DNA from: CAVWNR01 sp963756525 | GTDB taxonomy: Bacteria > Actinomycetota > Actinomycetes > Mycobacteriales > Jatrophihabitantaceae | NCBI GenBank assembly: GCA_963756525.1 | Contig: CAVWNR010000004.1 | Location: 264,716-328,715 of the forward strand | DNA length: 64,000 nucleotides | Reading direction: 5' to 3' | Part shown: positions 8,656 to 17,419 of the stretch, piece by piece | How the letters are laid out: each line of letters opens with the position of its first letter | Position numbering within the stretch: the stretch's first letter is position 1 | Translations under genes and position numbers: made by a program | The notes under the pieces: generated by a model | Told to the model about the DNA's origin: nothing | Seen by the model: only the letters and a program-made list of their open reading frames with translations | Database searches by the model: none

Positions 8656-9258
8656 TCAGTCGACGCTGAAGGACTGGTTGTAGCCGCCGTTGGGGTACCA
8701 GGCGTCGATGGCGGCGCCGGGCCACGGGCTGTTGCCGTAGACGTCGACGTCGAGGCCCGAGGCCTGGTTGTAGATGCTTTTGCCGATGAAGAAGTCTTGC
8801 GGATCGTTGGTGAGCCCGGTCTTCCACAGCTGGTTGGGAGCGCTCTGGCAGTAGTACTGGAACAGCTGGTCGCCGGCGACCTCGTCGGTGGTCAGGCACT
8901 GTCCGCTGTTCTGGTTGACGATCTCGTAGTTGCCGTTGCCGACCGGCGTGAACGTCCAGGTCTGGTTCGCCCCGCCGTTGGTCCACCAGTCGATGACTGG
9001 CGCGCCCGGTGCGGTGGAGGCGCCGGAGACGTCCAGTTGCAGGAACGCCGTGTTGTCCGGGGTCAGGTGGGCGGTGAAGGCGGTGCTGGCCGAGGCGACG
9101 CCGGTGCCGGCGGCCAGCAGCCCCGCGGCGCCGGCGGCCAGGATCAGGCCGGCGGCGGCGCGGCGCGCGCGGCGGCGGCCGGTGCCGGTCTGCTCGGCAG
9201 GTGCGGACGAGGCGGCGGCCGTGGCGCTGTGCGTGCGGTTGATGCGGTTGCGGAACAC
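8656..9258 (-). CDS. Secreted ricin-type beta-trefoil lectin-like protein
   Basis: 200 residues from a GTG at 9258 (AAGGGG, 6 nt spacing); further upstream in-frame starts lack a ribosome site. The N-terminus is basic (GRRRARRAAAG), followed by a hydrophobic core and an ASA-type signal peptidase site, so it is exported. The mature part has QxW repeats of the ricin B fold, NQTWTF and NQLWKT, with cysteines in GQCLTTDE and FQYYCQS that can pair. There is no catalytic domain; it is probably a carbohydrate-binding or surface protein. Single transcription unit, closed by the hairpin at 8601. Confidence 0.75.
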   Translation of the reverse strand: MFRNRINRTHSATAAASSAPAEQTGTGRRRARRAAAGLILAAGAAGLLAAGTGVASASTAFTAHLTPDNTAFLQLDVSGASTAPGAPVIDWWTNGGANQTWTFTPVGNGNYEIVNQNSGQCLTTDEVAGDQLFQYYCQSAPNQLWKTGLTNDPQDFFIGKSIYNQASGLDVDVYGNSPWPGAAIDAWYPNGGYNQSFSVD

Positions 9259-9425
9259 TGAAAACCCCTTCGAGTCGGTGATCGTCGGCCGTGCGCCGAC
9301 ACCGCGAACCCTCCCGGCAACCCGACTCCCAACCCAGGTTGCGGGCACCCCAGTCCACACCGGGGTGCCCGCACCCCAGTTCCGGCAACCCACCGCCACT
9401 ACGTATCAGCGGCCTGCGCAGCGGG

Positions 9426-9791
9426 CTAGTGGCCTGGTGATAATGGGTCGTCAGCGTGGCCGGAACCGGCCGTCATGACTGACTCGGCTGGAGCGCCGCC
9501 GCTGGGGGATTCCGTTACCGCCATGCTGGCTGGGGTCACTGCTAGCCCGATCAGTACGCCGGCGAGGACGCCGTCCAGCGTGCTGCCGATCAGCAGGGCG
9601 GTGCGGGACCTGCGTCCGAGCATCGCAGCGGCCGCCTCCCCGCGCCGGGCGCAGACCAGTAGCGCGGCGGGAAGGAAGCGGGCCAGCAGATGCAGCTGAA
9701 GACTCCCTGATGCGCCGCCAGCAGGCTGAATGTGCTGACCGAACACGGTCACTAGCGTGTCGCACGCCCGGCCGACGTTGCGCAGCAGTTG
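9426..9791 (-). other. Possible fragment of a small membrane protein
   Basis: The minus-strand frame has coding-like codon use in its middle and two hydrophobic segments (FLPAALLVCARR and GSTLDGVLAGVLIGLAV) but no convincing start and no recognised family. It lies between two solid genes in an otherwise empty 560-nt stretch. May be a remnant. Confidence 0.25.
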
Positions 9792-9821
9792 GGCCGACCG
9801 GTTGCGTACTAGGTTCGGGCG

Positions 9822-10730
9822 ATGCCCTGTCGCGTCGGCATCCAACTGCCCGAAGTCGAGCGAGTGGTGCCCTGGCCCGAGATGGTCGCGATGGCGCGGG
9901 CGGCCGAGCATGCCGGGTTCGACTCGATCTGGCTGGGTGACCACCTGCTCTACGACCTGCCCACCGGCGAGGTGCGCGGGCCATGGGAGGTGTGGACCGC
10001 GCTTGCCGCGTTGGCCTCTGTGACCGAACGGGTCGAGCTAGGCCCGCTCGTATCGTCGACGAGCTTTCACGCGCCGGCAATGCTCGCCAAGCTTGCCGCG
10101 ACGGTAGACGCGATTTCGGATGGGCGGCTGATCCTTGGCCTCGGTGCAGGCTGGAACCAGCGGGAGTACACCGCATTCGGCTTTCCGTACGACAAGCGGA
10201 TCTCGCGCTTCGAGGAAGCGTTCACGATCATTCGCGAGCTGCTCCGCACCGGGCGTAGCGACTTCCGCGGTGTGTACCACGACGTTGCCGACTGTGTCCT
10301 CGACCCGAGACCGGTGCGGCCCGGTGGCCCGCCGCTCATGCTGGGCTCGGTCAGCCCACGCATGATGCGCATCGGCCTGCCACACGTCGACGCGTGGAAC
10401 GTCTGGTGGAGCGATTACGGAAACCACGCCGAGGGCTTTGCAGCGGTACGCACACGAGTCGAGGACACCACCGAGCAGGCCGGCCGCGCGCCTGGCGAAG
10501 TCGAGGCGACAGCAGCCGTGTTGGTGCAGTTGCCGGGCGGGGTCGGCCGGCTGATGGGACAGACCTACAACGACCGCACCGTCCGACCCGTCCTGTTGTC
10601 CGGCCTCGCGGAGCACCTACGCGCGATGGCCGACGCCGGGGCCGCACACGTGCAGCTCGTCCTTGACCCCATCACAGTCGAGTCGATCCAAGCCGTCGGC
10701 GGGGCAGTGCGACAGTTCCGGGACGGCTGA
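9822..10730 (+). CDS. F420-dependent luciferase-like (LLM class) oxidoreductase
   Basis: 302-residue flavin/F420 TIM-barrel enzyme. Motifs run in order: CRVGIQLPEVERVV, MARAAEHAGFDSIWLGDHLLY, LGPLVSSTSFHAPAMLAK, ISDGRLILGLGAGWNQREY, FPYDKRISRFEEAFTIIREL, RPGGPPLMLGSVSPRMMRI. The GAGWN and LGDH motifs are typical of F420 LLM enzymes. Complete at both ends. Substrate unknown. No operon partner; the following 300 nt contain only a small minus-strand ORF. Confidence 0.85.
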   Translation: MPCRVGIQLPEVERVVPWPEMVAMARAAEHAGFDSIWLGDHLLYDLPTGEVRGPWEVWTALAALASVTERVELGPLVSSTSFHAPAMLAKLAATVDAISDGRLILGLGAGWNQREYTAFGFPYDKRISRFEEAFTIIRELLRTGRSDFRGVYHDVADCVLDPRPVRPGGPPLMLGSVSPRMMRIGLPHVDAWNVWWSDYGNHAEGFAAVRTRVEDTTEQAGRAPGEVEATAAVLVQLPGGVGRLMGQTYNDRTVRPVLLSGLAEHLRAMADAGAAHVQLVLDPITVESIQAVGGAVRQFRDG

Positions 10731-10747
10731 GCCCGCGCGACATGCGG

Positions 10748-10894
10748 CTATGCGCGAACATCGTTGCTGCGCGCTGTCCGTATGTTTTGAGCCTGTCGCA
10801 CAACGGACCGCCCCGAGACCGCGGTGACCGCTGTACCGGGGACGCCGGTGAAACCGGCCGAGATGTTCTTCCACGCGCGAAATGCAAATGCCAT
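10748..10894 (-). CDS. Small 48-residue protein, unrecognised
   Basis: ATG at 10894 is preceded by AAGGAGG with 6 nt spacing, one of the best ribosome sites in the window. The product begins MAFAFRAWKNISAG, continues with a small-residue-rich stretch (GVPGTAVTAVSGRSVV) and ends basic. It has no Cys, no clear signal peptide and no family I recognise. The strong ribosome site is the main support. Confidence 0.4.
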   Translation of the reverse strand: MAFAFRAWKNISAGFTGVPGTAVTAVSGRSVVRQAQNIRTARSNDVRA

Positions 10895-11046
10895 GACGCC
10901 CTCCTTAAGTGCTGCTACGGATATAGCCGTGGACCGGGTGGGGCCCGTCTGGAGGGGCCGCGAGGCCGCGGTTTGTGGCACGGCCTAATTGTTTCGAATC
11001 GTCGGATGATCGGATGCGGGATGTCGACGGCTTGCTTGCCGGGTGA

Positions 11047-11616
11047 TCAGGGCGTCGGGCAGGTCACGCGGGGGTTCCACATCGCGAACGTGCCGGCGGG
11101 GTTGTGTTCCCATACCCAGGCGTGCAGCGAGTAGAACGGCGGCAGCCCGTATCGGTTGGGTGCGTCGGTAAAGTTGAACGTGGTTCCGAACAGCTTCGGC
11201 GGCTGTTTGTGGGTGGCGTCCCAGGCCGTTTTGAGCACGACGTATTCGACGGCGGCGAGTTGCAGAGTGCCGTCCGGCATGGGTGCGTACACCAGCGCCT
11301 CGGGTTGGGTGGCGACGATCGCGGGGTCGCCGACCAGCTTCGAGTTGGCCCAGTGGACGCCCATGCCGCCGCCGGGCATGCCTGGCATGGATGGCATGTC
11401 GATGCAGGCGATTCCCTTGGCGTCGGTGAGCAGCGCGTAGCCGTGCTGCTCGGCGGCGGCGATGCTGTGGAACTGGTCGGTCGAGGCGCGGACCGCCGCG
11501 AGATGGTCCGCCCCGGCCCCGGTGCTGCTGGTCACCGCCGCGGCGACAGACGCCGCCCCGGTCAACAACGCGACCGCGGCGATCGGCGCGGCGAGCAGTG
11601 CGAGCCGTCTGCGCAT
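11047..11616 (-). CDS. Secreted protein of unknown function
   Basis: 189 residues from ATG at 11616, one nt after the stop of the DUF4242 gene (TGA-G-ATG), so the two are translationally coupled. N-terminal signal peptide MRRRLALLAAPIAAVALLTG with an AAA-type cleavage region. The mature domain has CIDMPSMPGMPGGGMG, GVHWANSKLVGD, PEALVYAPMPDG, FNFTDAPNRYGLPPFYSLHAWVW and a C-terminal VTCP. The two cysteines may pair. The pattern is that of a widespread actinobacterial exported protein with no assigned function. The Met/Gly-rich loop is striking, and the partner DUF4242 family has been described as nickel-binding. Confidence 0.75.
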   Translation of the reverse strand: MRRRLALLAAPIAAVALLTGAASVAAAVTSSTGAGADHLAAVRASTDQFHSIAAAEQHGYALLTDAKGIACIDMPSMPGMPGGGMGVHWANSKLVGDPAIVATQPEALVYAPMPDGTLQLAAVEYVVLKTAWDATHKQPPKLFGTTFNFTDAPNRYGLPPFYSLHAWVWEHNPAGTFAMWNPRVTCPTP

Positions 11617-11617
11617 C

Positions 11618-11869
11618 TCACACACCCTCTTGCACTTGGTAGATGTCGTCTGCGGTGAGGCCGTGCGCTTCGCGATGCACGGTTTCGGCGGCGTGCGCGG
11701 ACGGCGCTTCGACCAGGCAGAAGACCTTGCCGTGCTGCTCATCGACCCAGTAGCGCAGGTAGCGCACGTCGTACTGGCCCTGTGCCTGCAGATCTGCGAC
11801 GTGGGCCTTGGCGACGTCCTCGACGCTGACGCCGCCGTCGAGGCTGTGCACGTCCATGTAGAGGGGCAT
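11618..11869 (-). CDS. DUF4242 (SCO4226-like) small protein
   Basis: 83 residues with ribosome site AAGGAG 6 nt before ATG 11869. The ferredoxin-like DUF4242 fold is recognised by MPLYMDVHSL, DVAKAHVADL, VRYLRYWVDEQHGKVFCLVEAP and HREAHGL. The Streptomyces relative SCO4226 binds nickel; the His and Cys positions here fit, but metal binding is inference. Encoded just downstream of the LAL regulator at 11962 and coupled to the secreted protein at 11047. A paralogue at 24497 also abuts a LAL regulator. Confidence 0.85.
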   Translation of the reverse strand: MPLYMDVHSLDGGVSVEDVAKAHVADLQAQGQYDVRYLRYWVDEQHGKVFCLVEAPSAHAAETVHREAHGLTADDIYQVQEGV

Positions 11870-11961
11870 GATTACTCCTTCGTCTCGGTGCGGATGACCG
11901 AAACGTAGGACGCGCAGCGCCGTCCGGAATCGGGAAGCGTTACCCAGATCCGGCGTGGTGA

Positions 11962-14562
11962 TTACCCAGTTTCTGCGGCCGAGCGGGTCAGGCCCAGGCG
12001 GTGCGCCTCGGCGGCGGCCAGCGTGCGCGAGGGCACGGCGAGCTTGGCGAGTACGGCCGAGACGTGGTGGTCGACGGTCTTCACCGAGATGACCAGTTGC
12101 TCGGAGATCTGCCCGTTGGTGCGGCCGGCGCAGATCAGGTCGAGCACCTCGTGCTCGCGGCGTGTCAGACCGGCCGGGTGTGCTCGGGTGGCGGCCTGCG
12201 TGCCGTTCGGGAGCGATCTGATGCCCTGGCGGCGCATCGCGTGGCGAGCCGCCCGCACCGCGGCCGCCGCCCCTAGCGTGTCGAAGCGGCGCAGCGCCAC
12301 ACGCAGCCCGTCCTCGGTTTGCGAGTCGAACATCGCCAACGCCGCGGCGTACGGGCAGCACAGCCGGTCCCATGCGGCCGCAGCCTGCGCGTGTCGACCG
12401 GACAGACTGAGCGCGTCCGGCTCAGCGATGCGATCAGCCGGAGGGTTGAGGGACGAGCCGGTGCGCCGCAGCCAGGTAGCCAGCGATCCGCGCACCCACG
12501 CGTTGTCGGCCAGTGCGCCGTCGTAGGCGGCTTCGACCTCGCCTCGTGCCGCATCGAGGTCGCCACCGAGCCAGTGCGCCTCGGCGCGGGCCAGCCGGGC
12601 GGGCGTGGCCCACTCGTCCTCGCCCGTTCCCAGCGCGTTGGTGACGGCCTCGTCCAGGTACCGCCATGCCGACGGGTCGCCGCGCCGGGCACGGATCAGG
12701 CCCAGCGCCAGCAGCGAGGTGAGCCGGTTCACCGGTGAGGCCACGATCTGCAGGATCGGCAGGCCGGTAGCCTCCGCTTCGTCCCACCTGCCGAGCAGAT
12801 CGAGCGCGGTGGCGTGCCAGCCGCGCAGGCAGGTGACGTAGGTGCCTATGTCCTGCTCGTCGCAGTAGGCGACGCCCTCGCGGTACCAGCGGTCGGCCTC
12901 GGCGAGGCGCATGTCGGCGATGAACAGCGTGTGCAGATTCGAATAGGCCCGGCCGGCCTGCTCGGCCGCGCCCGCGGCCGAGGCGATCTGCAGCGCGCGC
13001 TGCAGCATTCCCAGCCAGTCACCGCCTGACTTCGCGACGACGCAGGCCTCGGTGTTCAGCGCATAGCTCAGCACGTCGGGCAGGTTCAGGTCTTCGGCGA
13101 GCCGCTGCGCCCGATGAGCCGCGCCGATACTGCGCTCGACCTCGTGGTCGAGCAGCACTGCGACGGAAAGGTTCGCATAGGCCCATGCCAGCTCGCGGGT
13201 CGGCCCGAGCGGCTCGAGCGTCGCCAGGGCCGCTTCGGCCATCGCCACACTGTCCGGTCCGCGGCACAGCCGCCATAGCGTGCGGGACAGCTGCCGCATC
13301 GTGTCGCCCTCGCGCAGCCGATCACCGACCTGCCGCCACCGCGTCAGGGCGTTCTCCTGTGCGGTTGCCGCTTCCTCGAACCGATCGATCAGCGCGTACT
13401 CGCCCGCGAGCGCGTCGTACAGCTCCGCCAACGCGGCGACGTCCAACCCCTCGGCGAAGCGAAGCGCCCGCTCATACTGCGCCGCGGCCTCGCGGTGCGA
13501 GCCGAGCACGGACGCGCGGCGCGCCGCCGCCGACGCGAAACGCAAGACCGCACTGCCGTCCCCCGCGGCCTCGGCATGGTGCGCGAGCCGGGCGTCATCC
13601 GTACAGCCACGTGCCTGCAACGCGGCGAGGATGCGCGCGTGCCTCGGCGCTCGACGATGCACAGCCACTGCCCGCTCGATCGCCAACCGCGCCAGCTCAT
13701 GCCGAAACCGCAGAACCGCCGCGTCACTGACCAGCAGCCCGCACCCGACAACTTCATCGACCGCGGCCGGCGGGCACCCCGAGACCGCAGACAGCAGCTC
13801 CGGTTCGACGCGGGTACCGATCAACGCCGCACAGTCGAGCGCAAGCCGTGCCTGCTCGCTCACCTGCGCAACCCGCGCGAGCACCACATCGGACGCCGAG
13901 CGCGGAATCCCGGCACCACCCGTCCGGATGACCTCGCTGACAAAGAACGGGTTTCCGCCCGTGAGCCGGTACAGCTCCTCCGGCTCCACGCCGCACCCCT
14001 CGGCGAGCCCGCGCACCGCCCGCCGAGACAACGGCGCCAGCGTGATCCGACGGGTGCTGCGCAGCGGCGCCACCTCGCCGAGCACGACGCGCAGCGGATG
14101 GTCCGGCGCCAACTCGTCGTCGCGGTAGCTGACCACCAGCAGCACCGCCGCGTCGCGCAGCCGGCGGGCCACGAAGCGCACCAGATCAAGCGTCGCCTCA
14201 TCGGCCCAGTGCACGTCCTCGATGACCACCGCGCACGCAGCGCCGGGTGCCCGCAATTGGTCGAGCAGCAGCGCGAACAGCCGCTCCCGGGGCGCGCCCT
14301 GAGCGCAGGCCACCTGCAGCTCACCACCGACCTGCTCGGCGATGTCGAAGAGCGGGCCGAGCGGCCGCGGGGTGAACAACCCGTCACAAGCCGCCCACAA
14401 CCAGCGCGCCGCGCAGGCGCGCGCCCGGAACGCCTCAACCAGCGACGTCTTCCCGACCCCCGCCTCGCCCGAGACGAGCACAAGTCGCCCCGCGCCCTCA
14501 CCCGCCGCAGCCAAATACTCATCCAACGAGCCCAGCGCCTCGTTACGCTCCAGCAGGGCCAT
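11962..14562 (-). CDS. Large LuxR-family (LAL) ATPase regulator A
   Basis: 866 residues from ATG at 14562. Order of parts: AAA/STAND ATPase with Walker A GEAGVGKTS (residues 32-40) and Walker B VVIEDVHWADEATL; a long helical TPR-like middle; and a C-terminal LuxR HTH, LTRREHEVLDLICAGR and QLVISVKTVDHHVSAVLAKL. LAL proteins are usually ATP-dependent activators sensing a small ligand. It transcribes toward DUF4242 and the secreted protein and is probably co-transcribed with them (92-nt gap). One of four such regulators within 21 kb. Confidence 0.9.
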   Translation of the reverse strand: MALLERNEALGSLDEYLAAAGEGAGRLVLVSGEAGVGKTSLVEAFRARACAARWLWAACDGLFTPRPLGPLFDIAEQVGGELQVACAQGAPRERLFALLLDQLRAPGAACAVVIEDVHWADEATLDLVRFVARRLRDAAVLLVVSYRDDELAPDHPLRVVLGEVAPLRSTRRITLAPLSRRAVRGLAEGCGVEPEELYRLTGGNPFFVSEVIRTGGAGIPRSASDVVLARVAQVSEQARLALDCAALIGTRVEPELLSAVSGCPPAAVDEVVGCGLLVSDAAVLRFRHELARLAIERAVAVHRRAPRHARILAALQARGCTDDARLAHHAEAAGDGSAVLRFASAAARRASVLGSHREAAAQYERALRFAEGLDVAALAELYDALAGEYALIDRFEEAATAQENALTRWRQVGDRLREGDTMRQLSRTLWRLCRGPDSVAMAEAALATLEPLGPTRELAWAYANLSVAVLLDHEVERSIGAAHRAQRLAEDLNLPDVLSYALNTEACVVAKSGGDWLGMLQRALQIASAAGAAEQAGRAYSNLHTLFIADMRLAEADRWYREGVAYCDEQDIGTYVTCLRGWHATALDLLGRWDEAEATGLPILQIVASPVNRLTSLLALGLIRARRGDPSAWRYLDEAVTNALGTGEDEWATPARLARAEAHWLGGDLDAARGEVEAAYDGALADNAWVRGSLATWLRRTGSSLNPPADRIAEPDALSLSGRHAQAAAAWDRLCCPYAAALAMFDSQTEDGLRVALRRFDTLGAAAAVRAARHAMRRQGIRSLPNGTQAATRAHPAGLTRREHEVLDLICAGRTNGQISEQLVISVKTVDHHVSAVLAKLAVPSRTLAAAEAHRLGLTRSAAETG

Positions 14563-14849
14563 ACGCGGAGTGTGCGCCCCCGTCCGGCACCGCGCCAAGT
14601 CACCGACACCGCACCGCGTTACCGGCGCAAAGGTCACGCCGTGAGTAACAGGCAGGCGCCCGCTCCCAGTGCGAGTACGTCTATGCGGCGACAGTCCGAC
14701 GGTCGAGCACCTTCCGCTGGTCCGCTCACCGCAGGATTAGGCCGCAGGGCGTCCTCGCAGATCTGCCGCTGAGCGAGCGAAGATCAGTTCTATCGGTGTT
14801 GACGGTGATGAGCCGCTGGTGAGCCGGCGGATGCCGGCGTGCGTACTGG

Positions 14850-15284
14850 TCATGATCTCCACAGACGCGTGATTGCCAGCAGTCCGGCCAGGCATGGAAG
14901 CATCCCGATCACACCAAACAACGTGGGCAGGCCGGTGTCTCCGGAGGTGTCCTTGATGAGCAGGTCGGTCAGGGCGGTGCCTGTGCCGAGCGCGAACATC
15001 GCAGTCGCGGTCCCGCGGGCCCACCGCTTGCGCGCCTTGACGGCCCGGATCGTCCAGAGCCAGGCGATGATGCCGAGGGCCCAACGACGGACATAGGCCA
15101 GGTAGGTGGTGGCGGCCGAGTCGATGCGCGCCGGGGAGTATGTAGGATACCCGGCCCGGATATGGTTCGCCAGCACGTTCGCGGTGGCGTGGTCGATGTA
15201 GGGAAGGGTCGTTGCGGCGACGGTGAGACCGAGGCCCGCGTACATCGCTCGGGTGGCCGAGCGTTCGCGTTGTGTTGTCGTCAT
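14850..15284 (-). CDS. Small integral membrane protein, unknown function
   Basis: 144 residues; its ATG (15284) overlaps the stop of the FAD oxidase gene (ATGA). Four hydrophobic helices can be seen: AMYAGLGLTVAATTL, YVRRWALGIIAWLWTIR, TATAMFALGTGTALTDLL and TLFGVIGMLPCLAGLLAI. The family is not one I can name. It is the last gene of the operon that begins near 17778. Confidence 0.7.
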   Translation of the reverse strand: MTTTQRERSATRAMYAGLGLTVAATTLPYIDHATANVLANHIRAGYPTYSPARIDSAATTYLAYVRRWALGIIAWLWTIRAVKARKRWARGTATAMFALGTGTALTDLLIKDTSGDTGLPTLFGVIGMLPCLAGLLAITRLWRS

Positions 15285-16774
15285 CAGGTCGCCGGTCCTT
15301 GCACGTGCGCCGCGCCTGACTGGTGCGGCTGGCCGACCGGGTGGGTCGCCGCTGAACGTCCCCGGGGTGCCTGCACACTTTGGCCGCTTCGGAGGCGCCC
15401 GAGCGAGTTCAGACGGTGCGCTGGCACGCGGAGCTGTCGGGGCCGGACGTTGTGGTTGCCGCCGAACAGGTTGCCAGGGTCGTATTGGCCCTTGGCCGCC
15501 GCGAGCCGCTGACGGGTTTCGGGTGGATAGATCGCGGCGATGTCCGCCTCGGTGTCGGTTGTGAGGAAGTTGGCGTAGGCGCCGTTGACATGCGGTGTGA
15601 GTGACCTCCAAAGCGTGTCCAGAGCTGGACGAGCGGCCTCGATGACGGGCTCAGGGCCCGCGGTGATGGTCACCAGCAGCAGCTGTGCTTGGCGGTGCGC
15701 GTACGCGGTGGCGTGGTCGGGGACTCGGGATAGTGCACCGCCGAGGCTGCGCACGCTGATGAACGGCGATCGCTCCGACGCCGCGGATTCGGTAAGGATA
15801 TGAAGGACTTGCGGCACTGATTCGGTGTTGACGAACGCGCTTCGGATGACGACCTGGATGCCCGGCGGCGGCATCGCGCCCTCCGCGAGGGTGTCCGCGT
15901 AGGGTTTCCGCGCGACGTCGTCGTCGATCATTGCGCCGAGCTGCCGGATCGGGTGGAGTGTCTCGGCCGCCGCTTGCGGGTCATCGTCGTCGAGCGCGAC
16001 GTGTATCTCGACGGGCGCGTCGGCGCCGCCAGCCGACGGGTTCGCGAGGTTCAGCACGGCGGTGAGGTTTTCGGGTGCGGCGCGCAGGTAGTCTGCCCAG
16101 CCGTGGATCACGCTGGCCGCCTCCGCGGCCGGGAAGGTGATCTTGCCGTGGAAGACGTCTGTCGTCTCGTGTGCGACGAACTCGAAGGCGGTTACGATCC
16201 CGAAGTTGCCGCCGCCACCGCGTATCGCCCAGAACAGTTCCGGGTGTTGCTCCGCGCTGGCGTGCAGCGTCTCTCCGTTGGCGGTGACCACCTCCGCGGC
16301 GACGAGGTTGTCCAGGGCCAGCCCGTACTTGCGGACCTTCCAGCCGATGCCACCGGTCAATGTCAAGCCACCGACGCCCACGCTCCTGGTGTCACCCGAG
16401 GAGATCGCCAGCTGATGCGGGGCGAGGGCGGCCCCGACCTGACCCCAGGTGGCGCCGCCGCCGATCCGGACGAGGCGACGTTCGTCGTCGATGAGCTCCA
16501 CGTTCGCAAGCTTGTGGAGGTCGATCACGACTCCGTCGTCGTTCGTGCCGAAGCCGGGAAAGCCATGGCCGCCGCCGCGTACGGACAGCACCAGCCCGCC
16601 GCTGGCGGCGAACCTGACTCCCGCCTGCACGTCGCCGATGCTCGTGGGTTGTAGGACATAGGCCGGGCTACCCGAAGCGAAGACTGAACGGCTGGCCGAT
16701 TCGTACTCCGGCTGACCGGGTTCGATGATGTTGCCGCCGAAGTTGCGGCGGAGGGTTTCCAGCGGTGAGCTCAT
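15284..16774 (-). CDS. FAD-linked oxidase, berberine-bridge type (A)
   Basis: 496 residues from ATG at 16774 (AAGGA, 6 nt spacing). Oxidoreductase with covalently held FAD: PCMH-type FAD domain with SVRGGGHGFPGFG, whose His is the usual 8-alpha-histidyl site, GGATWGQVGAAL, GVGGLTLTGGIGW and FWAIRGGGGNFGIVT; substrate domain; and the BBE C-terminus QYDPGNLFGGNHNV. The usual second (Cys) flavin link is not visible. About 45 low-complexity residues follow the normal end, carrying the frame into the next gene start; this tail may be non-functional. Lies between the 48-aa ORF and the membrane protein, with 4-nt overlaps on both sides. Confidence 0.9.
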   Translation of the reverse strand: MSSPLETLRRNFGGNIIEPGQPEYESASRSVFASGSPAYVLQPTSIGDVQAGVRFAASGGLVLSVRGGGHGFPGFGTNDDGVVIDLHKLANVELIDDERRLVRIGGGATWGQVGAALAPHQLAISSGDTRSVGVGGLTLTGGIGWKVRKYGLALDNLVAAEVVTANGETLHASAEQHPELFWAIRGGGGNFGIVTAFEFVAHETTDVFHGKITFPAAEAASVIHGWADYLRAAPENLTAVLNLANPSAGGADAPVEIHVALDDDDPQAAAETLHPIRQLGAMIDDDVARKPYADTLAEGAMPPPGIQVVIRSAFVNTESVPQVLHILTESAASERSPFISVRSLGGALSRVPDHATAYAHRQAQLLLVTITAGPEPVIEAARPALDTLWRSLTPHVNGAYANFLTTDTEADIAAIYPPETRQRLAAAKGQYDPGNLFGGNHNVRPRQLRVPAHRLNSLGRLRSGQSVQAPRGRSAATHPVGQPHQSGAAHVQGPAT

Positions 16775-16917
16775 GACGTTCCTTCCAGGGGGATCGATCT
16801 CGGTCTATGAACTGGCTGGGCCGGCCGGTCGGTGATCGCCGTTAGGTGGTCGGTGACCGCGTCGTGCAGCTTCGCGCTGGCGGCGGCGTGTGGTGTCGGG
16901 TCGACGGTGCTGATCAC
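16771..16917 (-). CDS. 48-residue small protein between WhiB and the FAD oxidase
   Basis: GTG at 16917 overlaps the WhiB stop (GTGA), and its own TGA overlaps the FAD oxidase ATG (ATGA). AAAGGAG lies 7 nt upstream. The 48-codon frame exactly fills the gap, which is hard to explain by chance. The product starts MISTVDPTPHAAAS (GTG read as Met), has a predicted helix AKLHDAVTDHLTAIT and a proline-rich end. No family recognised. Likely translated in fixed ratio with its neighbours. Confidence 0.6.
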   Translation of the reverse strand: MISTVDPTPHAAASAKLHDAVTDHLTAITDRPAQPVHRPRSIPLEGTS

Positions 16918-17405
16918 GGGGTGTCTCCTTTGCTGTGGGGCACCGTTCGGCGCGGGTGGTGCCCGGGCGACGGCACGGGGTGCGGGCCGGACATCCGGGC
17001 CGCGGCGGGCAGCGGCTGGCGTCGCGGCGGCACGCTGTTGTTCGGGGGGCGGCCGCGCGGCCGCTTGTGGCTGACGATCTGGCCGTGGTCGAAGATTTCG
17101 CCGCCCCAGACGCCGGTGTGCTCTGCGCGCTCGATCGCGCCGGCGAGGCAGGGGCTGCGGGCCGGGCAGTCAGCGCAGAGCATCTTGGCTCGCTCGAGGT
17201 CGGTCGGGTCCTCGGCGAACCACAGATCTGGATCGTGTCGCTGGCACGGCAGCCGCGCCGCAGTTCGCCCGCGGGTGCAGCGCACAGGCATGCCGAAGTG
17301 CTGCGGTCGAGCGCCGGGACGGGTGTTACTTGCGAGGTCGTCAAGGTGGACGTCGTATCGGCCTGGGTCTGCTGCCCGGCGTGGCCGGGCCGCTATGTCG
17401 TACAT
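16914..17405 (-). CDS. WhiB-like iron-sulfur transcription factor with AT-hook-like tail
   Basis: 163 residues from ATG at 17405. The four [4Fe-4S] cysteines follow the Wbl spacing: Cys54 in LPCQRHDPDLWF, then CADCPARSPC (Cys77, 80, 86). GVWGG (98-102) is the helix-turn signature of the family. After it comes HKRPRGRPP, an AT-hook-like basic motif, then a long basic, proline-rich tail. Wbl proteins usually act with sigma factor region 4 and sense redox state or nitric oxide. It sits in an operon with a flavoprotein oxidase, suggesting redox-linked control. Confidence 0.9.
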   Translation of the reverse strand: MYDIAARPRRAADPGRYDVHLDDLASNTRPGARPQHFGMPVRCTRGRTAARLPCQRHDPDLWFAEDPTDLERAKMLCADCPARSPCLAGAIERAEHTGVWGGEIFDHGQIVSHKRPRGRPPNNSVPPRRQPLPAAARMSGPHPVPSPGHHPRRTVPHSKGDTP

Positions 17406-17419
17406 GGGGTGCTGACTCC

